A DNA stretch of 64,000 bases from Pseudomonadota bacterium. Its GTDB lineage: Bacteria; Pseudomonadota; Alphaproteobacteria; Micropepsales; Micropepsaceae. Position 1 is the stretch's first letter. Every line of letters starts with the position of its first letter. The notes under the pieces are model-generated. The model saw only the letters and a program-made list of their open reading frames with translations. It was not told the DNA's origin and searched no databases. The position numbers and the translations under genes were made by a program. The stretch spans positions 140,152-204,151 of the forward strand of contig JAFEEQ010000012.1 in NCBI GenBank assembly GCA_018241025.1, read 5' to 3'. Shown here one piece after another: positions 49,788 through 58,535 of the stretch.

Positions 49788-49821
49788 CGATGGTGCCGGC
49801 GCATCGCGCTTGGCACCATCG
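49788..49821. repeat. Perfect inverted repeat 48 bases upstream of the relaxase gene (oriT candidate)
   Basis: CGATGGTGCC (49788-49797) and GGCACCATCG (49812-49821) are exact complements with a 14-base spacer. Further GGTGCC copies stand at 49781-49786 and near 49856. An inverted repeat next to a relaxase gene is a common oriT layout. It could also be an operator or attenuator. No nic consensus is recognised. Confidence 0.4.
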
Positions 49822-49938
49822 GTTTGGATGTGCAGACAAGGACTTAGGCGCCTTTGGTGCCGTCTTTTATCTTGCCCTTCCAATTTCTTATCGATGCTCA
49901 CACCTTCTCCTGAGATCAATTGCGATGGAGTACGACGG

Positions 49939-50685
49939 CTATCGCGCTGATGCCGCGAGAGGAACGAACAACGCGGCGCTGTTTGTGGCCGCAAAGTTCG
50001 TGGAATTGCTGCGGCCGGCACCGTTGTTTGCGGTGGTTTCGGCAGGCGAATTTGCGGTCGCGTTCACATCTTTGCGCGTGAAAAACAACCCGTCTGGATG
50101 TGGTTTTGCGGGACGCAAAGCGTCGAGGGCTGACGCGTCCCGCACGACTCCGGGCGGTAAGTCGGCGGTCGGCGAGAACGCGATATTCGCGCCTGGGACG
50201 ATGCCGCTGACATAGTCCAGCGTCTCACGAGGAAGCGCCCGCCCGCCAAACAGGAAGTCTTCAAAGCGCTTGGGTCCGGCATTGTAAGCAGCAAACAGCA
50301 AGGGGTAGCCATACCGGTCATACATCTGGCGGAGATATGCAGCACCAGCGAAAATGTTGTCGTGAGAATCATAAGCATTGCTGCCGAGGCCGTATTGAAC
50401 GCGCAAATTGCGATACGTGTCCGGCATGACCTGCATCAGGCCCATCGCGCCCTTGGGTGACGTGATCAGCCTGCCGTTGAGCCGCGCCCGCCCGCCACTT
50501 TCAGCCTGCATGACACCGCGAATCCAAGCATCGGGAATGTCGAAGCGTCCGGCGGCTTCGCCAATGATGTCCTGCCATTGATCGATGTGCGACGGCGTGG
50601 AAGGCGCTGTAGTCGCCGCTTCTGCCGCGGTGCCGAGCACGACAAAACCAACGACGCAGACCGCCAGAATGGTCACTCGGTCCAT
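49939..50685 (-). CDS. Lytic transglycosylase (transfer-associated)
   Basis: This 248-residue protein has a signal peptide (about 1-23, ending TAAEA) and an SLT domain (about 35-160). The catalytic Glu lies in VMQAESGGRA, followed by PKGAMGLMQVMPDTY and YNAGPKRFEDF. It cuts peptidoglycan to let the transfer apparatus through, like VirB1. The start overlaps traF by 13 bases. Confidence 0.93.
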   Translation of the reverse strand: MDRVTILAVCVVGFVVLGTAAEAATTAPSTPSHIDQWQDIIGEAAGRFDIPDAWIRGVMQAESGGRARLNGRLITSPKGAMGLMQVMPDTYRNLRVQYGLGSNAYDSHDNIFAGAAYLRQMYDRYGYPLLFAAYNAGPKRFEDFLFGGRALPRETLDYVSGIVPGANIAFSPTADLPPGVVRDASALDALRPAKPHPDGLFFTRKDVNATANSPAETTANNGAGRSNSTNFAATNSAALFVPLAASAR

Positions 50686-51194
50686 AGCGGGACAAGCCTC
50701 CCTATGATTGCGGCGCATGGCGTGATGCCGAAATAGCGCCCGTCGAAAGAGGCCGATGCGCCTTTCATCAGTAGAAAGATGTCGTCCGGGCCAAGCGCGC
50801 GGCACCCGCTCCAGTGCGGCAGAGCACGGCCCAGCCCGTCACGTGCGCGCCGAACTGCGACCGCAACGCCATTGATGGAAATCTCGTCGCCGGCGCTGCA
50901 AACAATGTCGCCACGTTGCGCCTCAATGAGCTTGACGAGCGGCACGTTGGCCGGAATGTAGCCGCGCTCCGCAGCGAGGTTGCGGATGCCAGGCGGTGTC
51001 GAGACAAGCACCAGATCGCCACGATTTGCGCGGTGATCCACGACGAAATAAAGGCCTCGCGGCGCGCTCGCCGTTGCGTTCCAAACCAAGCGCGGATTTG
51101 AAGCGACGCAAGCTCCAACACCCAGGATGGCGCATCCCCCCAGCGCGATTGCGAGGACGTGTTTGCCGTGTCGTGATAATCGAATGTCACGCAT
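50673..51194 (-). CDS. traF: TraF-type S26 signal peptidase
   Basis: This 173-residue protein has one N-terminal membrane helix (about 12-32). The catalytic Ser is probably in NATASAPRGLYFV, the Lys in VKLIEAQRGD, and a C-terminal family segment is DGRYFG. In IncP systems TraF processes and cyclises the TrbC pilin, which fits the trbC gene in this element. It lies 9 bases after the HTH gene. Confidence 0.92.
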   Translation of the reverse strand: MRDIRLSRHGKHVLAIALGGCAILGVGACVASNPRLVWNATASAPRGLYFVVDHRANRGDLVLVSTPPGIRNLAAERGYIPANVPLVKLIEAQRGDIVCSAGDEISINGVAVAVRRARDGLGRALPHWSGCRALGPDDIFLLMKGASASFDGRYFGITPCAAIIGRLVPLWTE

Positions 51195-51203
51195 GTCCGG
51201 TCG

Positions 51204-51464
51204 CTATGGTTGCGCGGTGGACTGCTGTGAGTGGGCCGCCGACCAGGCGTCGAGCGCTTCGATGTGATAGCGCACGTAGCGGCCATGCTTGCGGAATTCC
51301 GGCCCGCAGCCGTTGCAGCGCATCTTCTCAAGCGTGCGGCCGGAGAGGCCGATATAGGCTCCGGCTTGCTTGGTGTTCAGGAACGGGCTCTTGAAGCGGA
51401 GCCGCGAGACTCCCTCTATGGCTTGGGCCGAGTTGCCGTTCACATGCGTGTGATCGTTGTCCAT
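51204..51464 (-). CDS. AlpA/excisionase-like HTH protein upstream of traF
   Basis: This 86-residue protein has an HTH of the LNTKQAGAYIGLSGRTLEKMRCNG type, followed by the wing KHGRYVRYHIEALDAW. It precedes traF in many alphaproteobacterial ICEs and probably regulates transfer or excision. The start MDNDHTH at 51464 has GAGGAAGC upstream. Confidence 0.88.
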   Translation of the reverse strand: MDNDHTHVNGNSAQAIEGVSRLRFKSPFLNTKQAGAYIGLSGRTLEKMRCNGCGPEFRKHGRYVRYHIEALDAWSAAHSQQSTAQP

Positions 51465-51603
51465 GCTTCCTCGCTGTTGTTTCGAGGACGCAATGGAGGC
51501 CACCATCGCGCCCCCGATGTGCAGCTTGCATGGAGTTGCGGTGATGCGGGACGGGCGAAAATCGCGGGTATCGCTTTTCGCCAATTTGAGCGCAACAGCG
51601 AGA

Positions 51604-51635
51604 CCGCCCCGCGCGCGATTTCGCACGCGGGGCGG
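51604..51635 (-). terminator. Strong hairpin after the second DUF736 gene
   Basis: CCGCCCCGCG (51604-51613) pairs perfectly with CGCGGGGCGG (51626-51635) around a 12-base loop, 13 bases past the DUF736 stop. No T run follows on either strand, so it is at best a weak or attenuating terminator before the HTH-traF transcript. Confidence 0.5.
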
Positions 51636-51647
51636 CAGGTGGCGGCG

Positions 51648-51974
51648 TCAGTCGGTGGGATTCCAGATGACGGCGAACACGCTCTCGTCGTCCTGTCCGG
51701 CGGCGCGGCCGAGATTGGCGTACAGCTTCTTCGGCCCGAACGCCGGATCGGAAAGGCTCAGGCTCACATAATCCTTGCCGGAGCTTTCGCCGGTCTTGGT
51801 CCAGCCCGCGCCGATCTCGACGGCCTGGCTGTAGACGCGATAATCGGGCTGGTTGTCGCCGTTCTTCGCGGTGTTGGGCAGGATGTCGATGGGGGCGCGG
51901 AACGAAAGCGTCTTGAGCTGGCCCTTGAACGACTTGCCGTCCTTGGACTTCGTGACATGACCGATAGCAGGCAT
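51648..51974 (-). CDS. DUF736 protein, second copy
   Basis: This 108-residue protein has IGHVTKSKDGKSFKGQLKTL and YRVYSQAVEIGAGWTKTG, with the same layout as the 31383-31697 copy but clearly diverged (longer, different spacing). The start at 51974 (MPAIGHV) is supported by GGAGA 7 bases upstream; a start at 51986 is possible. Function is unknown. Confidence 0.87.
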   Translation of the reverse strand: MPAIGHVTKSKDGKSFKGQLKTLSFRAPIDILPNTAKNGDNQPDYRVYSQAVEIGAGWTKTGESSGKDYVSLSLSDPAFGPKKLYANLGRAAGQDDESVFAVIWNPTD

Positions 51975-52517
51975 TGCTGTCTCCATTACGTTCGCGGGAG
52001 ACCATTCTCCCTTGCGATGGCGGACCGTTCATGGGCGGCGGACGGACACCCGAACCCACTTGGGCCGTAGCGCAGCGGAGGACCGGAGCGGCGTGAAATT
52101 TGAAGCGCAGCGACCGCGAGGAGCGCGCGAAGCGCGCGGGGAAATTTCTAAGCCGCGATGGTTTCGGAAGGGCCGGACCCGCCCATAGGTCTTGAGCCGA
52201 AAGCAAGGAGAACTGGTCGCCGGACAGCGACGGAGGCAGCTTTTCCGTATCGGTTGTCCGATCCTGGGACCGGGAAATCGCGGGCCATTGTCAAGCGCAT
52301 CCGCGCGCTTATCGCGCGGCCCCACGCCGCCAGACGGTGGCAATTCGGACCGTTCGCGTTTGCACGAGCGCGATGCGGGGCGGATCAGACTCCGACAAAA
52401 GCTCGGACAAGATTTGAGTCTGGACCTCCTGATCCGGCGGGCCTGCGATCCAATCTCTCGCCGCCGGGATGTGTGCGGCGCGCGCGGTCATCTGGAGTCC
52501 CACCAACTTGCTGCTGC
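51975..52517. other. 543-base gap with GC-rich palindromic linker
   Basis: I see no supported gene here. The stretch 52060-52160 is dense in short palindromes (GCGCGCGAAGCGCGC near 52126) and lies between GAAATTT and AAATTTC arms. It contains CGTAGCGCAGCG (52066-52077), which recurs at 57349-57360. A leftward frame of 98 codons at 52309-52605 overlaps the nuclease gene and is not convincing. The gap probably holds the promoter of the DUF736-HTH-traF run. Confidence 0.5.
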
Positions 52518-53354
52518 CTACACCGCCACCCTGTAACGGTCGTTCAGGCGCTGAACGTGAGTCTGAAGCCATTCCGGCTGAGAAGACTTTGCCCATTGCG
52601 CCCACAACTCCGGATAGGACATCGCGGCGAACGCGGGCGTGGTGCCTGAGACTGAGTCAGAGAAGCGCGCAACGTCTTTTCGGTGTTCGGCAAAGAAGGG
52701 ATGCTCGTTCGGATTGGACGGTTCCCAGAACAGATAGAGCAAGATTGACGGCCGATCGGGAACCGAATGTGCGATCCCAAAGGCGTGCTTCACCAGTTGC
52801 GCCGCGTCCAGCCAGCGATACGTTTTGGGGTCTTGGGTCAGGCGGATCATCTCCTGAAACCACGGCGTTGCGCGGCGAGCGTCCCTGATTTCCGCCTCAT
52901 AGGCTGGTGCGAAATTGGCGATATGAGGCGTCATCGGCTCCAGACATTTGGATTCGATGGCAACCACGCCACCGGCTTCTGCATCGGCAAAGACGTCGAG
53001 ATTGGGCGAACGCCGACCGGCCAGCCCATGCGGACACTTGCGCTCAAAGCATAGGTTCGAGAAGCGGGTGTCGCCGGGTAGCCTCAAAGCGGATGGGCAT
53101 TGTTTGAATGGTGCAAAGACATTCACGGCCAGCGCCGAAGACGAGTGCGCCGCTCGAAACTTTCCCGCAAGCTCGTTGCCGTCGCCCTGCCGCAGATCTT
53201 CCTCAAAATCGACCAGGCTGACACCGTCGAGAAGATTGTCGGCTGCCGTCTTCACATAGCCTTTGGCATCGATGGCAACATCCGCTCTCGTTCTTCGCAG
53301 GCCATTGATAAGGGCGGCACGAGAGGCATTAAACGGCGCGGAAGGCTGGGACAT
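52518..53354 (-). CDS. Putative PD-(D/E)XK nuclease, PGN_0703-like
   Basis: This 278-residue protein has, in the middle (about 117-137), SPNLDVFADAEAGG followed by VVAIESKCLEPM: an Asp then ExK, the core of a PD-(D/E)XK active site. The general layout resembles the PGN_0703 family of putative restriction endonucleases. No methylase accompanies it. It is transcribed away from the next nuclease-like gene. Cargo gene in the ICE; its target is unknown. Confidence 0.75.
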   Translation of the reverse strand: MSQPSAPFNASRAALINGLRRTRADVAIDAKGYVKTAADNLLDGVSLVDFEEDLRQGDGNELAGKFRAAHSSSALAVNVFAPFKQCPSALRLPGDTRFSNLCFERKCPHGLAGRRSPNLDVFADAEAGGVVAIESKCLEPMTPHIANFAPAYEAEIRDARRATPWFQEMIRLTQDPKTYRWLDAAQLVKHAFGIAHSVPDRPSILLYLFWEPSNPNEHPFFAEHRKDVARFSDSVSGTTPAFAAMSYPELWAQWAKSSQPEWLQTHVQRLNDRYRVAV

Positions 53355-53444
53355 ATGGATTTTCAGCGTCTGACAGTTGCTTGAACTGAGAAGTATGCCA
53401 CGCGCGCCGGACCAATTAAGCTGCCGTGTTCAGGGAATTCACAG

Positions 53445-54404
53445 ATGACCGAGAGCGACGAAAAACTGCCTCCCGATCAAGGCTTTGGCCGCTATCTCGC
53501 GAGCGTGACCGAACGGGACATCGACCTTCTTCTGATGGAGGAATTTCATGCGAGCGACGACTTCGTCAACTGGTTTTGCGGCGCAATCGGTCTCACGAAT
53601 GTTTCGCCAGCCGGGGCATGGCACAGCGTTTCAGACACGGACGGGGAAAGCGATCTGCTTCTTCGTGTCCTGCACGCAGGACGGCGTGTCGGCATCCTGA
53701 TCGAGAACAAGGTTGCCGCGCCGGAGCAGGATCGCCAGGCCGAGCGCTATCATCTTCGGGGCATCCGCTCGCGCGAGCACGGCAAGATCGACGACTACCG
53801 AACGATGATTTGCGCGCCTTTGCGTTATCTGGAAGGCCTCAGTCCGACGAGCGCCTATCACCATAAGATTGCCTATGAGCAGATTGCGGACTGGTTCGCG
53901 GGCCAACCGGGCCGACGCGCGGCTTGGCGCCATCACATCATGCTCGAAGCCATTGAACAGGGACGGCGCGGCTATACCATGGTGGTGAACGCGACCAATA
54001 CGGCCTTCCATCTCGCCTATTGGGAGCACCTGCGGAAGCATCACCCGAAAATTCAGATGGCACGGCCCAAGAGCCGCGGCAGAAAGTCAACTTGGATCAT
54101 TCTCAAGGGAAGGGACTTTCCGAAGAACGTGAACATGCATCACAAATTCGACCAGCAGGCGATGGAAATCGGCTTCGCCGGCCGTAGCGTGGACGAGCTC
54201 CTGGCCATCAAATCCGACTGGCCCGACGATATCGTTCCGGTGCAGAAAGGCGGCACGGCGTCTTTGGCGATCCGTGTCCCCCCCATCGATATGACGCTCG
54301 GTGTTGACGCACAGCTACCCGCCATCGAAGCGGCGCTTGCCGCCGCCTACAAGCTCATGCCGTTCGCATCGCTGCTTACCTCGCGCGAGCCGAATAGCGG
54401 ATGA
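53445..54404 (+). CDS. PD-(D/E)XK nuclease superfamily protein
   Basis: This 319-residue protein has ERDIDLLLMEEFHAS at the N-terminus, then an active-site-like GESDLLLRVL and VGILIENKV (Asp and ExK, about 68-90), as in PDDEXK_4 family proteins. The C-terminal half (about 200-310) has no recognised domain. It stands on the + strand, head to head with the 52518-53354 gene across a 90-base shared promoter region, and is the only rightward gene in this part of the ICE. Confidence 0.8.
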   Translation: MTESDEKLPPDQGFGRYLASVTERDIDLLLMEEFHASDDFVNWFCGAIGLTNVSPAGAWHSVSDTDGESDLLLRVLHAGRRVGILIENKVAAPEQDRQAERYHLRGIRSREHGKIDDYRTMICAPLRYLEGLSPTSAYHHKIAYEQIADWFAGQPGRRAAWRHHIMLEAIEQGRRGYTMVVNATNTAFHLAYWEHLRKHHPKIQMARPKSRGRKSTWIILKGRDFPKNVNMHHKFDQQAMEIGFAGRSVDELLAIKSDWPDDIVPVQKGGTASLAIRVPPIDMTLGVDAQLPAIEAALAAAYKLMPFASLLTSREPNSG

Positions 54405-54411
54405 ACTGCGC

Positions 54412-54443
54412 GAAAAAAAGGCGGCGGCGCCTCGCGCCGCCGC
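54412..54443 (-). terminator. Rho-independent terminator after the ParB-like gene
   Basis: GCGGCGGCGC (54421-54430) pairs perfectly with GCGCCGCCGC (54434-54443) around a CTC loop. On the - strand it is followed by a T run (opposite the A run before 54420). It ends the leftward parB transcript and may also stop the convergent nuclease gene. Confidence 0.85.
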
Positions 54444-54467
54444 TCAAAATTTCCGCTTAGAGTTCCG

Positions 54468-56189
54468 CTATTCGGCGGCCATCGGCATCGGTTCGGTTTC
54501 GACAGTCCCAAACCCTTCGCGGACACCGCCTTGGCCTACGCCGCGCGCCGGAAATTCCAGCCATCCCGGCAGCCAGCCTTCGACCTTCGCGCGGCCATTC
54601 GCGCCGGTGAGGCAGTCGCGCACGATCTGCTTCTGGGTCTTGGCCTTCTCCGCGACGTTGGCCTTGGCGATAGCGTCACCCGCAACGTCGGACACAATGG
54701 CATTGACGGTGGCGCGGTCGCGGATGAGCTCGAAAAACGCATCGTCGGGTTTCCAAGTGGTGCGCGCGTCCACCCCCAGCCGCGTTCCGACTTCCTCCAC
54801 CACGTCGCTGCCCGATTGCAGGCTGCGCGCCATGAAGAAAGCCGCGATGCGCATCACCGCATCGTCGCCAAGCGTCTCAAGCTGCGCGAACACGTCCGCC
54901 GTCTGGCGATGAACGATGAAGGCTTCGTCGTCCTCCCCCGTCCAATCGAGCAGCGCGAACACCGCTTGTTCCTCAGCGGCAAACGCGACCTCCGCCGTGC
55001 TGCTTTCGATGCTCGCGCGGATCGCCGGATTGCGCGTCGTCTGCGGGTCGCGCTTGACGCTCCAATTGCCAGATGCCGCCGCCATATGCGCGACCGCCAG
55101 CCGGAAGGCAGCTTGCGGATGCGCGATGAGCGCCTGACGGACGGCCAGATGGCGATGCAGGTCCACATAGTTTTCGAGGGCTTGCGTCATCACCGGGCTC
55201 GTGGCGGCGCGGGGTGATTTCGCGGCTTTGCCGCTTTCGCGTTCCTCGGCCCTCGCCAGCTTCTTGGCTTCCTTCTGCGACAGCCAGCCGTCGAAAATCT
55301 CGACAGCACCGTCATGGCTGACGGCGACGAACACCTTGCCGCCCTTCTTCTTCGGCACCTTCACATGCTCATACTGCTGAAAGCGCTGGCCCACTTCGAG
55401 AATGTCCACAGCGGACCATCCCGCTTTCAGGAAGGCGTCCCGCTTTTCGGCAATGGCGCGGTTCTGCAACGCCCAGAACAGGTCCGCGTCCGCGAAGAAG
55501 CTGTCCTCGCCGAACAAATCCTCGACCGTCTGGCCGGTGTAGTCCGTCAGCTTGAACAGCGCGTGACCGGTGGCGATCTGCTGGCCGCCGAACAGCCATT
55601 GCTTCAACTGCCAGCCGCGCGGGCAGTGCTGGTGCGGATCGTTCAACAGCCGCAGCCATTTGCGCTGCTGCGTGGGCGAAGCCATCGTCAGATGGCGCAC
55701 CGTCTCGTCGTCAATCTCCTCGGCGCGATAGGCGCCTCTGATCTTGGGAAGCAGATTGCCAAGCGCCAGACGCTGGTTCACTTGGGTCTTGGTCATGCCG
55801 AAAGTAGCGGCGATGCCGTCCACTGTGCGGCCCTCCTTGATGAGCCGCACGAAGGTTTCGTATTCGCGCATGGGGTCTGGATCGCGCCGCGCGACATTCT
55901 CCAACAGCGAGGCTTCGATGGCTTCGGCGTCGTCGCCCTCGGCCATGATCGCGCAGGGCGGTGGGGCGACTTCGCCCATCTTCTCGCGGACCGCCTTGAG
56001 CGAGAACCAGCGCCGCCGTCCCGCGACGACGCCATATTTGCCATCCTCGGGCCGCACGATGAGCGGTTCGAGAACACCCTTGACGCGGATCGACGGCAGG
56101 ATGTCGGAAACATCCGGCGCGGGATCGCGATAGCGCATGTTGGTCTTGGAGATTTTGAGCTTGCTGAACTCGATGTGTGCCAGTTCCAT
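54468..56189 (-). CDS. ParB/RepB/Spo0J-family protein
   Basis: This 573-residue protein has an N-terminal ParB domain (about 1-110: NMRYRDPAPDVSDILPSI, LEPLIVRP, YGVVAGRRRWFSLKAV with the Arg-rich CTP-binding box), then an HTH region (IAATFGMTKTQVNQRLALGNL) and a long C-terminal part specific to plasmids and ICEs. No ParA is encoded nearby, so a role in gene regulation or replication-like maintenance is as likely as partition. ATG 56189 has AAGGAG upstream. Confidence 0.9.
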   Translation of the reverse strand: MELAHIEFSKLKISKTNMRYRDPAPDVSDILPSIRVKGVLEPLIVRPEDGKYGVVAGRRRWFSLKAVREKMGEVAPPPCAIMAEGDDAEAIEASLLENVARRDPDPMREYETFVRLIKEGRTVDGIAATFGMTKTQVNQRLALGNLLPKIRGAYRAEEIDDETVRHLTMASPTQQRKWLRLLNDPHQHCPRGWQLKQWLFGGQQIATGHALFKLTDYTGQTVEDLFGEDSFFADADLFWALQNRAIAEKRDAFLKAGWSAVDILEVGQRFQQYEHVKVPKKKGGKVFVAVSHDGAVEIFDGWLSQKEAKKLARAEERESGKAAKSPRAATSPVMTQALENYVDLHRHLAVRQALIAHPQAAFRLAVAHMAAASGNWSVKRDPQTTRNPAIRASIESSTAEVAFAAEEQAVFALLDWTGEDDEAFIVHRQTADVFAQLETLGDDAVMRIAAFFMARSLQSGSDVVEEVGTRLGVDARTTWKPDDAFFELIRDRATVNAIVSDVAGDAIAKANVAEKAKTQKQIVRDCLTGANGRAKVEGWLPGWLEFPARGVGQGGVREGFGTVETEPMPMAAE

Positions 56190-56278
56190 GATGATCTGCT
56201 CCTTGCAGATTTGGGAGTGGACCGGCTCCATCCGTTGTTTCGAGATCGCGGGCGGAGCCGGGTTGGTGCGGGATGCAC

Positions 56279-57223
56279 CTATTCCGCCGCCATGGGACGG
56301 ATCGGAATTTCGGCTTCGCTCGCGCTCTGAAACGCGAGGATGAAATCGGTGGCTTTGCTGGCTTGGCTCGCCGCGTGAAAGATCGCGCGGCTATCCTCTT
56401 TGAGGATTTGCAGCCAATGGCCGAGATAGTCGGCGTGACGGACTTGCGGCACGATGTTCAGATGGGCGCAGAGGAACGCACTGGTCAGTTCCGCGATCAG
56501 TTCTTCGCGCGCGTAGGCCGATGAGCCGAAGCGGTGTTGCAGATCGCGGTTGAGCCGCGACGGATGCGCCGTCCAGTGCCCGAGTTCATGCAGCGCCGTG
56601 CAATAGTAATCGGCGGGCGAAAGGAAGGTTTCGCGGAACGGCAGGCGGATGAAATCCTCGCCGCGATGATAGAAGGCTTCGCCGCCACCCTCGACAAAGC
56701 GCGCGCCGGTCGCTGCGAACAGCGTTTCGGCGTCCGGCGAAAGTTCGGACGGCGGGACGGGCTCGGACTTGGCGACGATATGCGCAGGCAGTCCGTCGCA
56801 TTGCTCCACGTTGAAGACGATGAAGCGTTTGAGGAACGGAATGGCGTTCGGTGCATCGCCCGCTTCGCGCGCGCGCTCCTGCTCCTTCTTCGGAATGAAG
56901 CGGTCGGCATAACAGATGGCAGTGCCGCGCTCGCCCTTGCGCACATGCCCGCCAAGATCGAGCGCCTGCCGGAAGGTCAGCCATTCCTGCGAAGCAAAGC
57001 CGCGCCGGATAACGGCATCCCACAGGATGAGAACATTGATCCCGGAATAGAAGCGGCGTGTCGCGGCGCTGCGCGGCAGGCCAAGGGAAACACCGGAAGC
57101 GGTCCAAGGCCGCACCCAAGGGACGCTGCCGGTTTCCAGTTCGCGGACGATGCGGTCGGTGACTTCTTCATAGAGCGAAACGCGGCTCGCGCCGCTGGCG
57201 GGCTGCTGGTGGGTCTGGCTCAT
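56279..57223 (-). CDS. ardC: ArdC-type antirestriction protein
   Basis: This 314-residue protein has an N-terminal ssDNA-binding ArdC domain (about 10-140: YEEVTDRIVRELETGSVPWVRPW, GINVLILWDA, GGHVRKGERG) and a C-terminal zincin-like domain with HELGHWTAH. Such proteins are carried by conjugative elements to protect incoming DNA from host restriction. It is 89 bases upstream of the parB-like gene and probably expressed early in transfer. Confidence 0.92.
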   Translation of the reverse strand: MSQTHQQPASGASRVSLYEEVTDRIVRELETGSVPWVRPWTASGVSLGLPRSAATRRFYSGINVLILWDAVIRRGFASQEWLTFRQALDLGGHVRKGERGTAICYADRFIPKKEQERAREAGDAPNAIPFLKRFIVFNVEQCDGLPAHIVAKSEPVPPSELSPDAETLFAATGARFVEGGGEAFYHRGEDFIRLPFRETFLSPADYYCTALHELGHWTAHPSRLNRDLQHRFGSSAYAREELIAELTSAFLCAHLNIVPQVRHADYLGHWLQILKEDSRAIFHAASQASKATDFILAFQSASEAEIPIRPMAAE

Positions 57224-57566
57224 AAGATGCCTCCTGCTCGGACCTCGCGCCCGCAATTCCCCGGAAGCGGGGTGGGCGGCGTCTTCGACCGGAGAGGCCC
57301 GCCGTAAGAGGCGCGGCGCACCGAAGGGCGGAGCGATAGCGGAGCGCCCGTAGCGCAGCGAAGGGTTGCGCCGTGCCGCGGCGGGCCTAAACGGGAGCGC
57401 CGCCCGCACCGCGGAGGGGAATTGCCATATATAAAGTCAACGCGTGGCAGCGCGTTGGCCGCAGCTCTTCTTCTTGCGTCAGGGATCGAAGCCCGCAGGG
57501 CCGAGACTGCATATGCAGGCTCGGTTCACGAGAGCCCGGCCGCGCAACGCGCGGGACGCACAGCCT
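57224..57566. other. 343-base gap upstream of ardC
   Basis: No gene is supported. It contains a GC-rich stretch with repeated AGCG words (57325-57375), including CGTAGCGCAGCG (57349-57360) shared with the gap at 52066. The ardC promoter should lie here, for example in the AT-rich patch near 57425-57440. Confidence 0.5.
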
Positions 57567-58535
57567 TCAAGACGTGGATGCAAGCTTCTTGCGCAACTGT
57601 TCTATCCGGCGCTTGACGCCAAGCTTGGGATCCAGTGCCAAGCCCTGCTCGTAGCACGCAAGGGCCGCTGGATATTCTTCCAGACCGTCAAGGCATGTTC
57701 CCTTCAGCTTCAGCGCCCAGGCGCGCGTGCGCGGATCGTCCGCCCGAACAGCCGACAGGGCCTTGTCGGCACTTTCGATCAACCGGCGGGCGAAAGCGCC
57801 TTGGGGCTTTGGATGCGTTTCCTTGATCACGCGGTCGATCATGTAGAGGTCGCCGCGATCCAGTGCGCTTTCGACCCAAAGGGTGCGATCGAGGAAGTCA
57901 CCCGCGAGCGTATAGCGCAGCGGAGGACCTTGCTGATACGAAAGAAAAATGTGCTGCCCGTCGTCGCTGAAATTGTAGCCGTTGGCCCAGCCGGATTCCG
58001 GGCGCCACGAAGTAACTTCCATACCTTTTTCGAGATCGAAGATCGTCAGGACGGAGCTGTCGCGCTCGTCAGGAGAATTGCAGGTCTGACAGCAGGCGTA
58101 GCGTCCGTCGCGCGCGAGTCCGTTGTTGTATAGGTTGGCCTTGAACTTGCGGCGAAGGATTTCCGTTCCATCTGCGCGAAAGGCACAGAAGGTGCCGCGC
58201 AGTTCGCTTGTAAAGAATCGCCAATCGTTCAACACGAACGTACCGTTGTCGGCAACCTTGCCGTCGTTCGGACGCTCCAGCCGTCCGTCGGCGGTGACGG
58301 CTTTGCCATCAAGCAGGAGGTAGCGGCCCTTGCCTTCGGAGCGCGCGCCTCCCCGCGTCCCATCGTCATTGCCATCGCGCCAAGCAATCGTGAAGCGGCC
58401 GTTCGGTGATGATTGGCATTGTCCATGGAACCGATGCACCGGAATATCGATGAAGTTCGATCCGAGCGCGCTGGCCCGGATGGCTACCTCAGGCGTTGCT
58501 GCGCCCCGGCCGAACAATCGCGAAAGTATTGCCAT
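57567..58535 (-). CDS. Hypothetical protein with beta-propeller-like body and C-terminal TPR
   Basis: The protein has 322 residues. The first about 235 residues repeat short beta patterns with Asp/Gly turns (FTIAWRDGNDD, FVLNDWRFF, YACCQTCNSPDER, YNFSDDGQHIFLSY), like a WD or Kelch-type propeller fragment. A Cys pair occurs in CCQTC. The last about 90 residues form a TPR-like helix pair (ALKLKGTCLDGLEEYPAALACYEQ). There is no signal peptide. ATG 58535 has GGAG upstream. It lies between ArdC and the XRE regulator; I do not know its function. Confidence 0.75.
   Translation of the reverse strand: MAILSRLFGRGAATPEVAIRASALGSNFIDIPVHRFHGQCQSSPNGRFTIAWRDGNDDGTRGGARSEGKGRYLLLDGKAVTADGRLERPNDGKVADNGTFVLNDWRFFTSELRGTFCAFRADGTEILRRKFKANLYNNGLARDGRYACCQTCNSPDERDSSVLTIFDLEKGMEVTSWRPESGWANGYNFSDDGQHIFLSYQQGPPLRYTLAGDFLDRTLWVESALDRGDLYMIDRVIKETHPKPQGAFARRLIESADKALSAVRADDPRTRAWALKLKGTCLDGLEEYPAALACYEQGLALDPKLGVKRRIEQLRKKLASTS

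Noticed and set aside
52309..52605. 98-codon - strand frame in the gap before the nuclease gene
   Set aside because: It overlaps the nuclease gene end, has no ribosome site and no recognised domain.
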